64,000 nucleotides of DNA from Alteromonas stellipolaris (GCF_001562115.1 NZ_CP013926.1:620001-684000), one strand, 5' to 3'. Shown: positions 7,451-14,670, counted from the stretch's first letter. Numbers and translations: made by a program. The notes: a model not told the origin generated them from the letters alone.

Positions 7451-7773
7451 ATATAACGCCCAACTTAGGGGCAATAACACGCAGGCTAAACTGGGAGCGA
7501 AGCGACTGAGCCTACGTGTTATTGTCCCAGTGAGATAATTGGACTCCCCAACCTAATAGGTTGGTCTAACATTTACGTTGTCACACACAAAGGTTAGGTA
7601 GGAGTCCATGTATGTATAATATGCTCACTGGTGTAGATTTAGCAAAATAGAGCCGGGATAGCTTCCCATTATGAGCTCGTACATAAGCACGCATTACATC
7701 TTGAATGGTAAAAATAGTTGTTGACTATGGGGAGTCCACATAAGCGCAGCGAGAGTTTATGCGTTTGTTATGT
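7451..7773 (-). repeat. attC of cassette 18, split by an insertion
   Basis: The left part runs from atataac (7451-7457) through the arms AACACGCAGGCT and AGCCTACGTGTT to gtcccagtga (7533). The right part resumes at 7741 and ends in gttatgt (7767-7773). About 207 bases of foreign DNA lie between. Without the insert the site would be about 116 bases. Confidence 0.85.
7534..7740 (+). mobile_element. Deleted IS110/IS1111-like element inside an attC
   Basis: GGACTCCCCA (7541-7550) and TGGGGAGTCC (7728-7737) form perfect 10-base inverted repeats. A short frame from 7612 reads MYNMLTGVDLAK then stop, like the start of IS110-family transposases (VGIDLAK). The family's IS1111 branch has subterminal repeats with a few extra bases outside, and one group of it inserts in attC sites; assigning 7 and 3 outer bases gives these limits. 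A second palindrome (CCAACCTA/TAGGTTGG, 7548-7564) lies inside the left end. No transposase remains, so it is a MITE-like relic. Confidence 0.6.
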
Positions 7774-8285
7774 CACAATTGGTAGGCGAAACTTATTTTC
7801 CTTAAAACAAACTCGTTTTCTGAACCATAACCACCGACACCAGAAAATTGCAAATCGACTAATACTTCGTCTGTTCCGGCTGAGACGCTATAGGATGGAG
7901 CTCCTAATTCAATATTTAACGCTTCTTCGACTTTTTCGAACCGCTCTCTGAGGAATGGCTTCCCATTGATAGTTAAGTTGCTGACATCATATTTTGTATT
8001 AAAAGTTGTCGGAAGTTCGGAAAGTGCGTCTGATAAATCACCGCCTATATTAACTTCTCGGAGTCTATTTCTTGAAATGAGCAAGCTTACCGACTTTCCG
8101 TAGAACAAAAGTGTTCTATTCTTATTTATCCGGTAATATCCATTCGGTTTGCCTAAGACAGTTTCAACTTCTTCTTGGGAAGAGAGCCATTTAGCTCCTA
8201 AAAAACCTTTGTTTATATCTATGTCTAAGTTTGATGCAAATGCATAACTAGGCAGTAGTAATATCAAAAATATTAAATTCTTCAA
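7773..8285 (-). CDS. Cassette 18: periplasmic protein, unknown
   Basis: 170 residues from TTG 8285, preceded by a near-ideal AGGAGG six bases upstream. Residues 1-17 (MKNLIFLILLLPSYAFA) are a signal peptide with a good cleavage site. The mature protein is beta-rich with KGFLGAKWLSSQEEVETVLGKPNGYYR near residue 26; this pattern resembles small secreted proteins of the SmpA/BamE-like fold class, but that is only a guess. The downstream attC of this cassette is interrupted, so excision of this gene is probably impaired. Confidence 0.75.
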   Translation of the reverse strand: MKNLIFLILLLPSYAFASNLDIDINKGFLGAKWLSSQEEVETVLGKPNGYYRINKNRTLLFYGKSVSLLISRNRLREVNIGGDLSDALSELPTTFNTKYDVSNLTINGKPFLRERFEKVEEALNIELGAPSYSVSAGTDEVLVDLQFSGVGGYGSENEFVLRKISFAYQL

Positions 8286-8300
8286 AAAAACCTCCTTGTG

Positions 8301-8408
8301 ACATAACTTTTAAATAAGGGGCGCAGGCATGTGGGGCATAATGGCGAAGCCGCCCCGCATGTATGCGTCCCAGCGAACGAAGTGAGTGACTTAATTTTTT
8401 TGTTAGAA
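8301..8408 (-). repeat. attC of cassette 17 (108 bp)
   Basis: Ends are acataac (8301-8307) and gttagaa (8402-8408). Inner arms ATGTGGGGC and GCCCCGCAT; nearly identical to the sites of cassettes 12 and 21. Confidence 0.94.
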
Positions 8409-8858
8409 GCCTGCACGCCGTTGTTCCTTAAGAGGATCGTGTGGATTTACATTACCACCAAATGTTTGTTTATACACCTTGCCTAAGTCTGACGTGATTT
8501 CCAACGTTACCAGGTAGGGTGAGCCCAGAGCTAAACGCCAATAGTGATACTGCTTTTGATATTGTTCATTAAAGCTAAAAGTAACATTAGCTGACGTAAG
8601 CCATAATGAGGGAATTTTATGAGAGTTCAGTATATTAATGAGCGATTTCCGCATGCTTTTAGCAAAAGGTTCGAGGTGGTTTTTTACGCTGTTATGTTCT
8701 ATTTCTAACAGATTGATTGATACAGAAGAGGTGTTCTCTTGCTGTGCGAGCAAGCATAGTTGCCCTATAGCCCAGTAACCAAGATGATCGTTATTGCGGT
8801 TGTTTAGCATGTGAGCAAAGTTTCTTACAATTCCTTTGAACTCTGAACGACGAGCCAT
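8403..8858 (-). CDS. Cassette 17: unknown 151-residue protein
   Basis: A soluble protein starting at ATG 8858 with AAGGAG four bases upstream. It begins MARRSEFKGIVRNFAHMLNN and contains NDHLGYWAIGQLCLLAQQ, a pattern I associate only with uncharacterised proteins. The second half is predicted beta-rich (LWLTSANVTFSF, YLVTLEITSDLGK). No catalytic motif. The stop codon lies in the attC R'' box. Function unknown. Confidence 0.75.
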   Translation of the reverse strand: MARRSEFKGIVRNFAHMLNNRNNDHLGYWAIGQLCLLAQQENTSSVSINLLEIEHNSVKNHLEPFAKSMRKSLINILNSHKIPSLWLTSANVTFSFNEQYQKQYHYWRLALGSPYLVTLEITSDLGKVYKQTFGGNVNPHDPLKEQRRAGF

Positions 8859-8871
8859 GATTCTCCTTGGC

Positions 8872-8979
8872 TTCTAACTTTTCAATAACGGGCGCAGGCA
8901 CGTGGGGCATAATGGCGAAGCCGCCCTGCGTGTATGCGTCCCAGCGAACGAAGTGAGCGAGTTTATTGAGTTGTTATAT
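8872..8979 (-). repeat. attC of cassette 16 (108 bp)
   Basis: Ends are ttctaac (8872-8878) and gttatat (8973-8979). Arms ACGTGGGGC and GCCCTGCGT differ from perfect pairing at two positions, both wobble pairs on the plus strand. Confidence 0.93.
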
Positions 8980-8988
8980 GCGTGCCTA

Positions 8989-9369
8989 TTACAACACATG
9001 GACGTCGTTGATAGTCGCTGCATAAAATCCATTACCTTGCGGGATAAACTCAAACTCCACTGTTAAATCCGTAATCTCACTATTAGACGGAAGATAGAAA
9101 CCAAAAATTAGGTTTCCAGATTCGGTTTCCAAATATTCAGGAAAACATTTGGAAAGGTCTTCATTTTGGAATGTTACTGGCGATGTATTGTTGTAATATT
9201 CCTGAACAGCAAACTTTAATTTGGCTTCCGTCCAAATTTCTCCGTAGCTGTTTGGACAATCCAATAGTTTCTGGGCTTCGTTGAACTTTTGTAGAGAGAG
9301 CAGCCTTAACCAACTCTGACAGTAAGACTTCACATGCACTTCTTTGTTTTGTTCGGCGATAGATAGCAT
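8989..9369 (-). CDS. Cassette 16: unknown 126-residue protein
   Basis: Starts at ATG 9369 after GAGGAATTC; the longer reading frame begins inside the next attC and is rejected. Helical N-terminal half (SYCQSWLRLLSLQKFNEAQKLL) and beta-rich C-terminal half (LIFGFYLPSNSEITDLTVEFEF). No membrane segment or signal peptide. I know no family; the alpha-then-beta layout is common among immunity-like cassette proteins, without further support. Confidence 0.72.
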   Translation of the reverse strand: MLSIAEQNKEVHVKSYCQSWLRLLSLQKFNEAQKLLDCPNSYGEIWTEAKLKFAVQEYYNNTSPVTFQNEDLSKCFPEYLETESGNLIFGFYLPSNSEITDLTVEFEFIPQGNGFYAATINDVHVL

Positions 9370-9384
9370 GAATTCCTCAAAAGC

Positions 9385-9492
9385 ATATAACTTTTCAATA
9401 ACGGGCGCAGGCACGTAGGGCATAATGGCGAAGCCGCCCTGCGTGTATGCGTCCCAGCGAACGTAGTGAGCGAGTTGATTGAGTTGTTATGT
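9385..9492 (-). repeat. attC of cassette 15 (108 bp)
   Basis: Ends are atataac (9385-9391) and gttatgt (9486-9492). Arms ACGTAGGGC and GCCCTGCGT. A minus-strand frame runs open through this site. Confidence 0.93.
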
Positions 9493-9498
9493 AGCGTT

Positions 9499-9783
9499 TT
9501 AAAAAAGAGCATGCCAGATAAATCCGTAGAGCACAAAAATCCCGAATATTTGAAAATACTGTGTTTTGCTTACGCTACCACTTCTAGCAGACATGTAGCC
9601 AAAGTGTGTTACAACCATAGCCATAACTAAAGGGAGAAGATAAAAAAACATCCCGGGTTGATAAATTTTAGGAGATGGCTCAGATGCATGGGTAAAGATT
9701 GAGAGTACATACGTGAGAAAAAACAACTGAAATGCTAGGTATCGAGGAAGAGTTCCTAAGGCTATGACTAGTTTATTCTGCAT
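9499..9783 (-). CDS. Cassette 15: three-helix membrane protein
   Basis: 94 residues with hydrophobic segments near 13-31, 44-60 and 75-92; short loops hold PSPKIYQPG and SARSGSVSKTQ. Starts at ATG 9783. Small hydrophobic proteins like this recur in the array. No family recognised, no charged residues within the helices that would suggest a transporter. Confidence 0.72.
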   Translation of the reverse strand: MQNKLVIALGTLPRYLAFQLFFLTYVLSIFTHASEPSPKIYQPGMFFYLLPLVMAMVVTHFGYMSARSGSVSKTQYFQIFGIFVLYGFIWHALF

Positions 9784-9808
9784 TGTGAATGTCCATATCC
9801 TTCAAGCT

Positions 9809-9914
9809 ACATAACTTTTAAATAAGGGGCGCAGACGCGTGGGCTATAATGCGAAGCAGCCCACGTGTATGCGTCCCAGCGAACGAAGTGAGTGACTTAA
9901 TTTTTTTGTTAGGT
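9809..9914 (-). repeat. attC of cassette 14 (106 bp)
   Basis: Ends are acataac (9809-9815) and gttaggt (9908-9914). Arms ACGCGTGGGC and GCCCACGTGT; loop lacks two bases compared with most sites, as in cassette 11. Confidence 0.93.
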
Positions 9915-10313
9915 TTCACTGCTTAATTCACCTGTGAACTCGATTATTTGCCCGTCATTTAGAGAAACGCCTTCTTCAAGTTCTAGAGTAATCGTTACTG
10001 AATTTGATGGGCTAATTATATACTCGTAATCATTAACCCTTGAAATTACTTTGGCTCTTCCTTTAGTGGTAGCACCTTTGCCCATTTGAGTTACAAATAA
10101 ATCAAATTCTACAGGCGAAGTATTTGTAACAACTCCAAATTGGATAAAACACTCGAGTCTAACCTTGCTGCCAACCTGAACCAAGGGTAACGATATCTCT
10201 TCTGATGATTGAACAGTGACAAAATTTAACAGAGGAACGTTTGTTTCTGACAGTTCAAGTAAAGCCAAATATGGCATACGATCTACTGACTTAATACTTC
10301 CATTGACCCTCAT
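9909..10313 (-). CDS. Cassette 14: unknown beta-rich protein
   Basis: 134 residues from ATG 10313 with AGGTGG four bases upstream. The sequence alternates short hydrophobic strands (VPLLNFVTV, KVRLECFIQFGVV, SVTITLELEEG), suggesting an all-beta fold such as an OB or sandwich domain. No signal peptide, so it should be cytoplasmic. No motif recognised. The stop lies in the attC R'' box. Confidence 0.72.
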   Translation of the reverse strand: MRVNGSIKSVDRMPYLALLELSETNVPLLNFVTVQSSEEISLPLVQVGSKVRLECFIQFGVVTNTSPVEFDLFVTQMGKGATTKGRAKVISRVNDYEYIISPSNSVTITLELEEGVSLNDGQIIEFTGELSSET

Positions 10314-10326
10314 ATTTCCACCTGAA

Positions 10327-10434
10327 ACCTAACTTCCAAATATGGGGCGCGGACGCGCAGGCGATAATGGCGAAGCCGCCTGCGTGTTAGCGTCCCAACG
10401 AGCGGCAGCGAGTGACATAATTTGTTTGTTATGT
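10327..10434 (-). repeat. attC of cassette 13 (108 bp)
   Basis: Ends are acctaac (10327-10333) and gttatgt (10428-10434). Arms ACGCGCAGGCG and CGCCTGCGTGT with one plus-strand wobble. Confidence 0.93.
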
Positions 10435-10438
10435 GCCA

Positions 10439-10786
10439 CTACCGATGAGACCACTCGTATTCCCAACTAAAATGTTTAGCGATTTGTTTAAACATACCTT
10501 CCCAGCTAACGTCTGTACAATTTGAAAGTATTTTATTTGTTTCCTCTAGAGTTTTGTCCCAAGAGTAATAAGGCAAAGTAAGCAGATGCCTTTTGTCATT
10601 GATTTGCGATAGAAGTTTTTGTGTAACCACATGAACTTGAAAATCATTAGTTCCGTCCATGCCTTCCGCGCCAACAGAAATATTTAACCAAAAATCTACT
10701 TCGGCAGGATCTTCGAATACCCACTCGTTAATTGGGTCAAAGTCTGAACAATCGAAACTTCTGATGACGGGAACAAAATTATTCAT
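10439..10786 (-). CDS. Cassette 13: Imm8-family immunity protein
   Basis: 115 residues (ATG 10786; ATG 10795 is also possible but overlaps the recombination site). The order VDFWLNISVGAEGMDGTNDF, then VHVVTQKLL, then a helix and a terminal KHFSWEYEW matches the Imm8 family (PF15586), which protects against secreted polymorphic or contact-dependent toxins. No cognate toxin is visible in the window, so it would be an orphan immunity gene against rivals. The family match is recalled from motif pattern, not from a search. Confidence 0.75.
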   Translation of the reverse strand: MNNFVPVIRSFDCSDFDPINEWVFEDPAEVDFWLNISVGAEGMDGTNDFQVHVVTQKLLSQINDKRHLLTLPYYSWDKTLEETNKILSNCTDVSWEGMFKQIAKHFSWEYEWSHR

Positions 10787-10791
10787 ATGGC

Positions 10792-10899
10792 ACATAACTT
10801 TTAAATAAGGGGCGCAGGCATGTGGGGCATAATGGCGAAGCCGCCCCGCATGTATGCGTCCCAGCGAACGGAGTGAGTGACTTAATTTTTTTGTTAGCT
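10792..10899 (-). repeat. attC of cassette 12 (108 bp)
   Basis: Ends are acataac (10792-10798) and gttagct (10893-10899). Arms ATGTGGGGC and GCCCCGCAT. Confidence 0.94.
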
Positions 10900-10903
10900 G
10901 ACA

Positions 10904-11161
10904 TTATTTGAATTTGTACCATTTTTTTCGTTGGTAGCAAGCCGCACCTATAGCAATGCCAAAAGCTATGAGAAAATAGTGAGTAGTGAACACAGCCCAA
11001 AAAATCAATGGAGCTGCGACAGAGATTGCAATTGATAACCTTTGATTTGATGAGTAATCGACTTCTACAAATTTACCTTTTTTAAAGGCAATAATTTGAA
11101 CGATTAAGGCGACAACTATCAAAACTAAAATTAATAGTTGAAAAGGGCTTAAAAATTCCAT
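10904..11161 (-). CDS. Cassette 12: two-to-three-helix membrane protein
   Basis: 85 residues from ATG 11161 with AAAGGA upstream. Hydrophobic segments near residues 7-26 and 44-74 (the latter long enough for two helices), joined by KKGKFVEVDYSSNQR; the end YQRKKWYKFK is strongly basic and should stay in the cytoplasm. Unknown function. Confidence 0.72.
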   Translation of the reverse strand: MEFLSPFQLLILVLIVVALIVQIIAFKKGKFVEVDYSSNQRLSIAISVAAPLIFWAVFTTHYFLIAFGIAIGAACYQRKKWYKFK

Positions 11162-11177
11162 CTTTATATCCTTTGGC

Positions 11178-11283
11178 AGCTAACTTTTAAATAAGGGGCG
11201 CATACATGTGGGCTATAATGCGAAGCAGCCCACATGTATGCGTCCCAGCGAACGAAGTGAGTGACTTAATTTTTTTGTTATGT
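11178..11283 (-). repeat. attC of cassette 11 (106 bp)
   Basis: Ends are agctaac (11178-11184) and gttatgt (11277-11283). Arms CATACATGTGGGC and GCCCACATGTATG are a perfect 13-base stem, the longest unbroken inner arm in the array. Confidence 0.94.
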
Positions 11284-11286
11284 GCG

Positions 11287-11601
11287 TTACTCAAAAAGAT
11301 CTCCTGCTGCGGCTTCAATATCCCCACAGTCAGATATTAAGTTCCCATCTTCTCCAAAGATTTTATATGTTTGTTGATTTCCGCCAAGTTGAGCGCAGCC
11401 GTCTAGTGCCATAAGAAATGTATATGCGGTATCGTTTAACATTACTTCCGCAGCTTCCCAGAAAGTTTTCTCTTGTTCAGTTGTTAAGTTTAACTTTTGA
11501 TACAAAGCTTGCACTAAAGACTCCTGATTTGTGTCCTGGTACTGACTTAATGAAGTATTAATTTCTTCTTTCCAGAGGCTAACAAACTCTCTTGCATTCA
11601 T
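11287..11601 (-). CDS. Cassette 11: unknown acidic protein
   Basis: 104 residues from ATG 11601 with AAGGA upstream. Mostly helical (LVQALYQKLNLTTEQEKTFWEA) with an acidic end (GDGNLISDC-like segment, then DIEAAAGDLFE). Net negative charge and small size are shared by immunity proteins and antitoxins, but I see no family motif. No signal peptide or membrane segment. Confidence 0.72.
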   Translation of the reverse strand: MNAREFVSLWKEEINTSLSQYQDTNQESLVQALYQKLNLTTEQEKTFWEAAEVMLNDTAYTFLMALDGCAQLGGNQQTYKIFGEDGNLISDCGDIEAAAGDLFE

Positions 11602-11616
11602 TTTAAATCCTTGAGC

Positions 11617-11724
11617 ACATAACTTTTAAATAAGGGGCGCAGGCACGTAGGGCATAATGGCGAAGCCGCCCTGCGTGTATGCGTCCCAGCGAACGAAGTG
11701 AGTGACTTAATTTTTTTGTTAGGT
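11617..11724 (-). repeat. attC of cassette 10 (108 bp)
   Basis: Ends are acataac (11617-11623) and gttaggt (11718-11724). Arms ACGTAGGGC and GCCCTGCGT. Confidence 0.94.
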
Positions 11725-11730
11725 GCGTGC

Positions 11731-12066
11731 TTACCATGAAATATCATATTTTGTACCGTAGGAATTTATGTGGTCCCTTGCGGAGAAATAGGTACTAAAT
11801 GTAGATGATTTACTTTTGCGCCCCTGTCCTTCAAATTGCCAGAAATAAATAAAGCCTTCATCACTTATGGAGTAATCGATGTAATCTAGATTATAAGGGT
11901 GAACCGTCACTTCTATTTCTGGTAAATCAAAGGATGTGTAATCATATTTTTGCTTAAGCAATTTGGCGCAGAATGGTATTTGATCATCGTAAAACCAAAC
12001 ACCAGAGGCCAAAATTTCCTCTGAAAGAAGCGTTGGTTCCCATTCCGAAGTAAACCTATTTTTCAC
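11731..12066 (-). CDS. Cassette 10: unknown 111-residue protein
   Basis: The likely start is GTG 12066, six bases after the TTAGGT of the attC R' box, which can act as ribosome site; the longer frame opens inside the attC and is rejected. The protein is rich in aromatic residues (GVWFYDDQIPF, EGFIYFWQFEGQG) and probably beta-rich. No motif or membrane segment. Function unknown. Confidence 0.68.
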   Translation of the reverse strand: MKNRFTSEWEPTLLSEEILASGVWFYDDQIPFCAKLLKQKYDYTSFDLPEIEVTVHPYNLDYIDYSISDEGFIYFWQFEGQGRKSKSSTFSTYFSARDHINSYGTKYDISW

Positions 12067-12072
12067 TAAAGC

Positions 12073-12188
12073 ACCTAACTTCCCACTAAGGGGCGATAAC
12101 ACATGGGCTAAATTTAGGAACGAAGTGACGCAGCCCATGTGTTAGCGTCCCAGCGAGCGAAGCGAGTGCCTTAAGTGGTTTGTTATAA
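12073..12188 (-). repeat. attC of cassette 9 (116 bp)
   Basis: Ends are acctaac (12073-12079) and gttataa (12182-12188). Arms AACACATGGGCT and AGCCCATGTGTT are perfectly complementary. Confidence 0.93.
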
Positions 12189-12201
12189 GCCACTGTTTAA
12201 A

Positions 12202-12486
12202 TTAACTTAGTACTAGCCAAAGGCCAAATAACAACGCAACAAATTTTAATGCAAGTTCCCCGACTGACAGTAGAGCAACTTTTTTTGAGGCATCAGGATT
12301 AGACCAACCACCGGCGAGATCATCATCTAGTGTTACGAAATGCCCCAGAAAAATTAAAAATAAAATTATCAGACCTGGTACACCTGAAATTACCTGATAT
12401 TGCTCTATTCCTAACAGCCTGAACAAGGCAGAAAGCACTAGGGAAATGAAAAGAGTAGTACCAAAAATAATCTGAAATTTTTTCAT
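12202..12486 (-). CDS. Cassette 9: three-helix membrane protein
   Basis: 94 residues from ATG 12486 (a TTG two codons earlier is possible). Hydrophobic segments near residues 5-22, 30-51 and 70-92, with the loop TLDDDLAGGWSNPDASKK between the second and third. Unknown function; no clear ribosome site. Confidence 0.7.
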   Translation of the reverse strand: MKKFQIIFGTTLFISLVLSALFRLLGIEQYQVISGVPGLIILFLIFLGHFVTLDDDLAGGWSNPDASKKVALLSVGELALKFVALLFGLWLVLS

Positions 12487-12498
12487 ATACAACGTGGC

Positions 12499-12606
12499 TT
12501 ATAACTTTAAGCTAAGGGGCGCAGATACGTGGGGCATAATGGCGAAGCCGCCCCGCGTATAGGCGTCCCAGCGACCGAAGGGAGAGGCTTGAGCGCTTTG
12601 TTAGAA
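12499..12606 (-). repeat. attC of cassette 8 (108 bp)
   Basis: Ends are ttataac (12499-12505) and gttagaa (12600-12606). Arms ATACGTGGGGC and GCCCCGCGTAT. Apart from a few bases it equals the attC of cassette 7 beside it. Confidence 0.93.
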
Positions 12607-12896
12607 GCAGAGCCTGTTCCTTTGGCCTTATTAAAAACTAATAAAGTCAGCATACGATTGATTATTAACACAAACAAGTAAAACAACAGTGCTGTGATGG
12701 TTTTGATTTGACTGAAGCAAGCTGCCATTTGAGCTGACAGACGCAATGGCGCTTGCAGAATTGAAATAATAACTTGGCGATAAAGCGCCTATTGCGCGAC
12801 ATTAAAACTACCAATGCTTGGGCGATGTTTGAAACAACAGGTGAGGGAGGTTGTACTGATTTTTTTATTAGGCCAAACGTAGTTTAGGCTGACGCC
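12607..12896 (-). other. Cassette 8: no convincing gene
   Basis: A 290-base cassette body without a normal gene. Two weak frames exist. One (ATG 12802 to stop 12665) gives 45 residues, basic with seven cysteines, start MSRNRRFIAKLL. The other (ATG 12728) begins MAACFSQIKTITALLFYLFV and runs through the attC to 12507. Neither has a ribosome site I can see. It may hold a promoter, a small RNA, or a decayed gene. Confidence 0.6.
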
Positions 12897-13004
12897 TTCT
12901 AACTTTAAGCTAAGGGGCGCAGATACGTGGGGCATAATGGCGAAGCCGCCCCGCGTATAGGCGTCCCAGCGACCGAAGGGAGAGGCTTGAGCATTTTGTT
13001 AGGC
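12897..13004 (-). repeat. attC of cassette 7 (108 bp)
   Basis: Ends are ttctaac (12897-12903) and gttaggc (12998-13004). Arms ATACGTGGGGC and GCCCCGCGTAT, as in cassette 8, suggesting a shared or recent origin of the two sites. Confidence 0.93.
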
Positions 13005-13337
13005 ATTGGGCTCAAACTTTGCCTTTGCGGCCAAAATAAAACAACACAGACTAGCAAAAGTAGCTAAGTAATAAGGTAAATCGTTGTACAAATGAATATC
13101 ATCATATACGGCATCGTCTATTATTGCAGTACCAACTGCTATTGAGACTATCGGGATAAATATAGATAAGAAAGTAAAACAAAATCCCAGTGAAAGGTAC
13201 TTGTACACTTGATGACCAGAAAGTTTTGCGCTTTTACGAAAATTTAAAGATAAGTAACCAAAGGTTATTAAAACTAACAGTTCAAAAATACCAGAAAGCA
13301 TCCCTTCTGTTCCTAGGAGCTCTAAAAATAAATCCAT
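12999..13337 (-). CDS. Cassette 7: three-helix membrane protein
   Basis: 112 residues from ATG 13337. Hydrophobic segments near residues 12-31, 48-72 and 88-105; a loop DDAVYDDIHLYNDLP lies between the last two and is strongly acidic, so it probably faces outward. Function unknown. The stop codon is inside the attC R'' box. Confidence 0.72.
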   Translation of the reverse strand: MDLFLELLGTEGMLSGIFELLVLITFGYLSLNFRKSAKLSGHQVYKYLSLGFCFTFLSIFIPIVSIAVGTAIIDDAVYDDIHLYNDLPYYLATFASLCCFILAAKAKFEPNA

Positions 13338-13358
13338 TGTTTACGATTACCTTTAAAT

Positions 13359-13466
13359 GCCTAACTTTTCAATAACGGGCGCAGACATGTGGGGAATAAT
13401 GGCGAAGCCGCCCCGCGTGTATGCGTCCCAGCGAACGTAGTGAGTGTGTTGATTGAGTTGTTATGT
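13359..13466 (-). repeat. attC of cassette 6 (108 bp)
   Basis: Ends are gcctaac (13359-13365) and gttatgt (13460-13466). Arms ATGTGGGG and CCCCGCGT, the least regular of the common subtype. Confidence 0.92.
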
Positions 13467-13484
13467 TGCACAGCCCAATACGGC

Positions 13485-13715
13485 CTATTTTTCATTAAAA
13501 ACCATTTGCTTGAAGCATGTTACTGCTTCTTGAACATCCTTGAAACTTTTTAGTTCAAAGCGATTTCCACGCTCAAAATAGAATACTTCAATTTCACTAC
13601 GTGCATCATAGATACAGAAGCCTTCGTAAGACGGAAGGGTGTCTATTGCATAGATTGACTCGTTCACGCCACGAGCAATCATTTCTTTTTTCAGTTCTTG
13701 GAGTTCAATTCTCAT
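13485..13715 (-). CDS. Cassette 6: small protein resembling Imm59
   Basis: 76 residues from ATG 13715. A helix (LQELKKEMIARGV) is followed by YAIDTLPSYEGFCIYD, then IEVFYFERGNRFELKSF and a helix with EAVTCFKQM. The order 'LxxxGV, Y, cysteine, WEVYY-ERG, F-x-EEA' is what I recall of Imm59-type immunity proteins, with EVFYFERG in the key place. The match is by memory and moderate. No toxin lies nearby. Confidence 0.6.
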   Translation of the reverse strand: MRIELQELKKEMIARGVNESIYAIDTLPSYEGFCIYDARSEIEVFYFERGNRFELKSFKDVQEAVTCFKQMVFNEK

Positions 13716-13721
13716 CGTGCT

Positions 13722-13829
13722 ACATAACTTTTAAATAAGGGGCGCAGGCACGTAGGGCATAATGGCGAAGCCGCCCTGCGTGTTTGCGTCCCAGCGAACG
13801 GAGTGAGTGTGTTGATTGGGTTGTTAGGT
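13722..13829 (-). repeat. attC of cassette 5 (108 bp)
   Basis: Ends are acataac (13722-13728) and gttaggt (13823-13829). Arms ACGTAGGGC and GCCCTGCGT; the base after them differs (tgtttgcg instead of tgtatgcg). Confidence 0.93.
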
Positions 13830-13845
13830 GCGTGCATATTAAACC

Positions 13846-14178
13846 CTAGCTTTTACGCCATTTTCCCATTTGCACCACTAGCCTAGGATAGCGCCAACTG
13901 GCGATAAATAGAATGGGTGAGACAAAGATGACCACCGAAAACAGAAGGAAAACCAATTTTTGTATTTGTGGCAGATTTAGTGATGAATACGCATGCCAAA
14001 ATATGGCTACTCCTATTAAGGTGAAAACAAGATAAAAGGCAGTAATAAGGTAGTGAATAAAAAGATTTATGACTGTTTTACTTTTAGCTATTTGCTTTTC
14101 TTGTAGCTTACAGTGAAGTTCGGCTGCTAATGCAGCGACAAGGGTTGAGCAAAGAACCAAAAGAGTTTGAGAAATCAT
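13846..14178 (-). CDS. Cassette 5: membrane protein, unknown
   Basis: 110 residues from ATG 14178, preceded by AGGGAAG; a GTG start at 14205 would lie in the recombination site. Three hydrophobic segments near residues 3-20, 40-65 and 73-97, with a basic loop (LQEKQIAKSKT) after the first. Function unknown. Confidence 0.72.
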   Translation of the reverse strand: MISQTLLVLCSTLVAALAAELHCKLQEKQIAKSKTVINLFIHYLITAFYLVFTLIGVAIFWHAYSSLNLPQIQKLVFLLFSVVIFVSPILFIASWRYPRLVVQMGKWRKS

Positions 14179-14203
14179 TACAAAGTTTTCTTCCCTGAAA
14201 AGC

Positions 14204-14314
14204 ACCTAACACTAAGCTAAGGGGCGTAAACGCAATGCGAAAATGGCGAAGCCGCATTGCGTTTGCGTCCCAGCGATTGCCGTAGGCAATTGCGACTTGA
14301 GCGTTTTGTTATGT
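14204..14314 (-). repeat. attC of cassette 4 (111 bp)
   Basis: Ends are acctaac (14204-14210) and gttatgt (14308-14314). Arms AAACGCAATGCG and CGCATTGCGTTT are perfect; a second small hairpin, CAATTGCC-type, lies near 14276-14296. Unlike the other sites. Confidence 0.9.
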
Positions 14315-14324
14315 TCGCTCGCTT

Positions 14325-14534
14325 TCATCCTATTAATCCACTTTTGATCATACGGCAATAGCCACTTGAAACAGTGTTGTAAGCGACGAATAAGCAAAAA
14401 CTTATAAGTAAAGCTGGTTTCAACCAGTCAATTCCTCTTAGTCGGTCATTATAAGCAATATAAGCAAATAAAATTGCAGCGGCTATGAAGACAAAACCAA
14501 AGAGAAAAACTGCAATAGCAAAAAAAGAGTCCAA
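14325..14534 (-). CDS. Cassette 4: two-helix membrane protein
   Basis: 69 residues from TTG 14534 with AAGGA upstream. Hydrophobic segments near residues 4-27 and 39-55, separated by YNDRLRGIDWLK. Ends with SSGYCRMIKSGLIG. No family recognised. Confidence 0.65.
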   Translation of the reverse strand: MDSFFAIAVFLFGFVFIAAAILFAYIAYNDRLRGIDWLKPALLISFCLFVAYNTVSSGYCRMIKSGLIG

Positions 14535-14554
14535 CTGAACTTTTCCTTTTTAGA

Positions 14555-14670
14555 ACATAACACCCCACTAAGGGGCGATAACACATAGGCTAAAATTAGG
14601 AACGAAGTGACGCAGCCTATGTGTTAGCGTCCCAGCGAGCAGCGCGAGCGCCTTTAGTGTTTTGTTAGGC
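14555..14670 (-). repeat. attC of cassette 3 (116 bp)
   Basis: Ends are acataac (14555-14561) and gttaggc (14664-14670). Arms AACACATAGGCT and AGCCTATGTGTT are perfectly complementary. Confidence 0.93.

Noticed and set aside
9369-9423. Longer N-terminus for cassette 16
   Set aside because: It starts inside attC; ATG 9369 has GAGGAATTC before it.
12066-12138. Longer N-terminus for cassette 10
   Set aside because: It would be coded by the attC of the next cassette; GTG 12066 is a better start.
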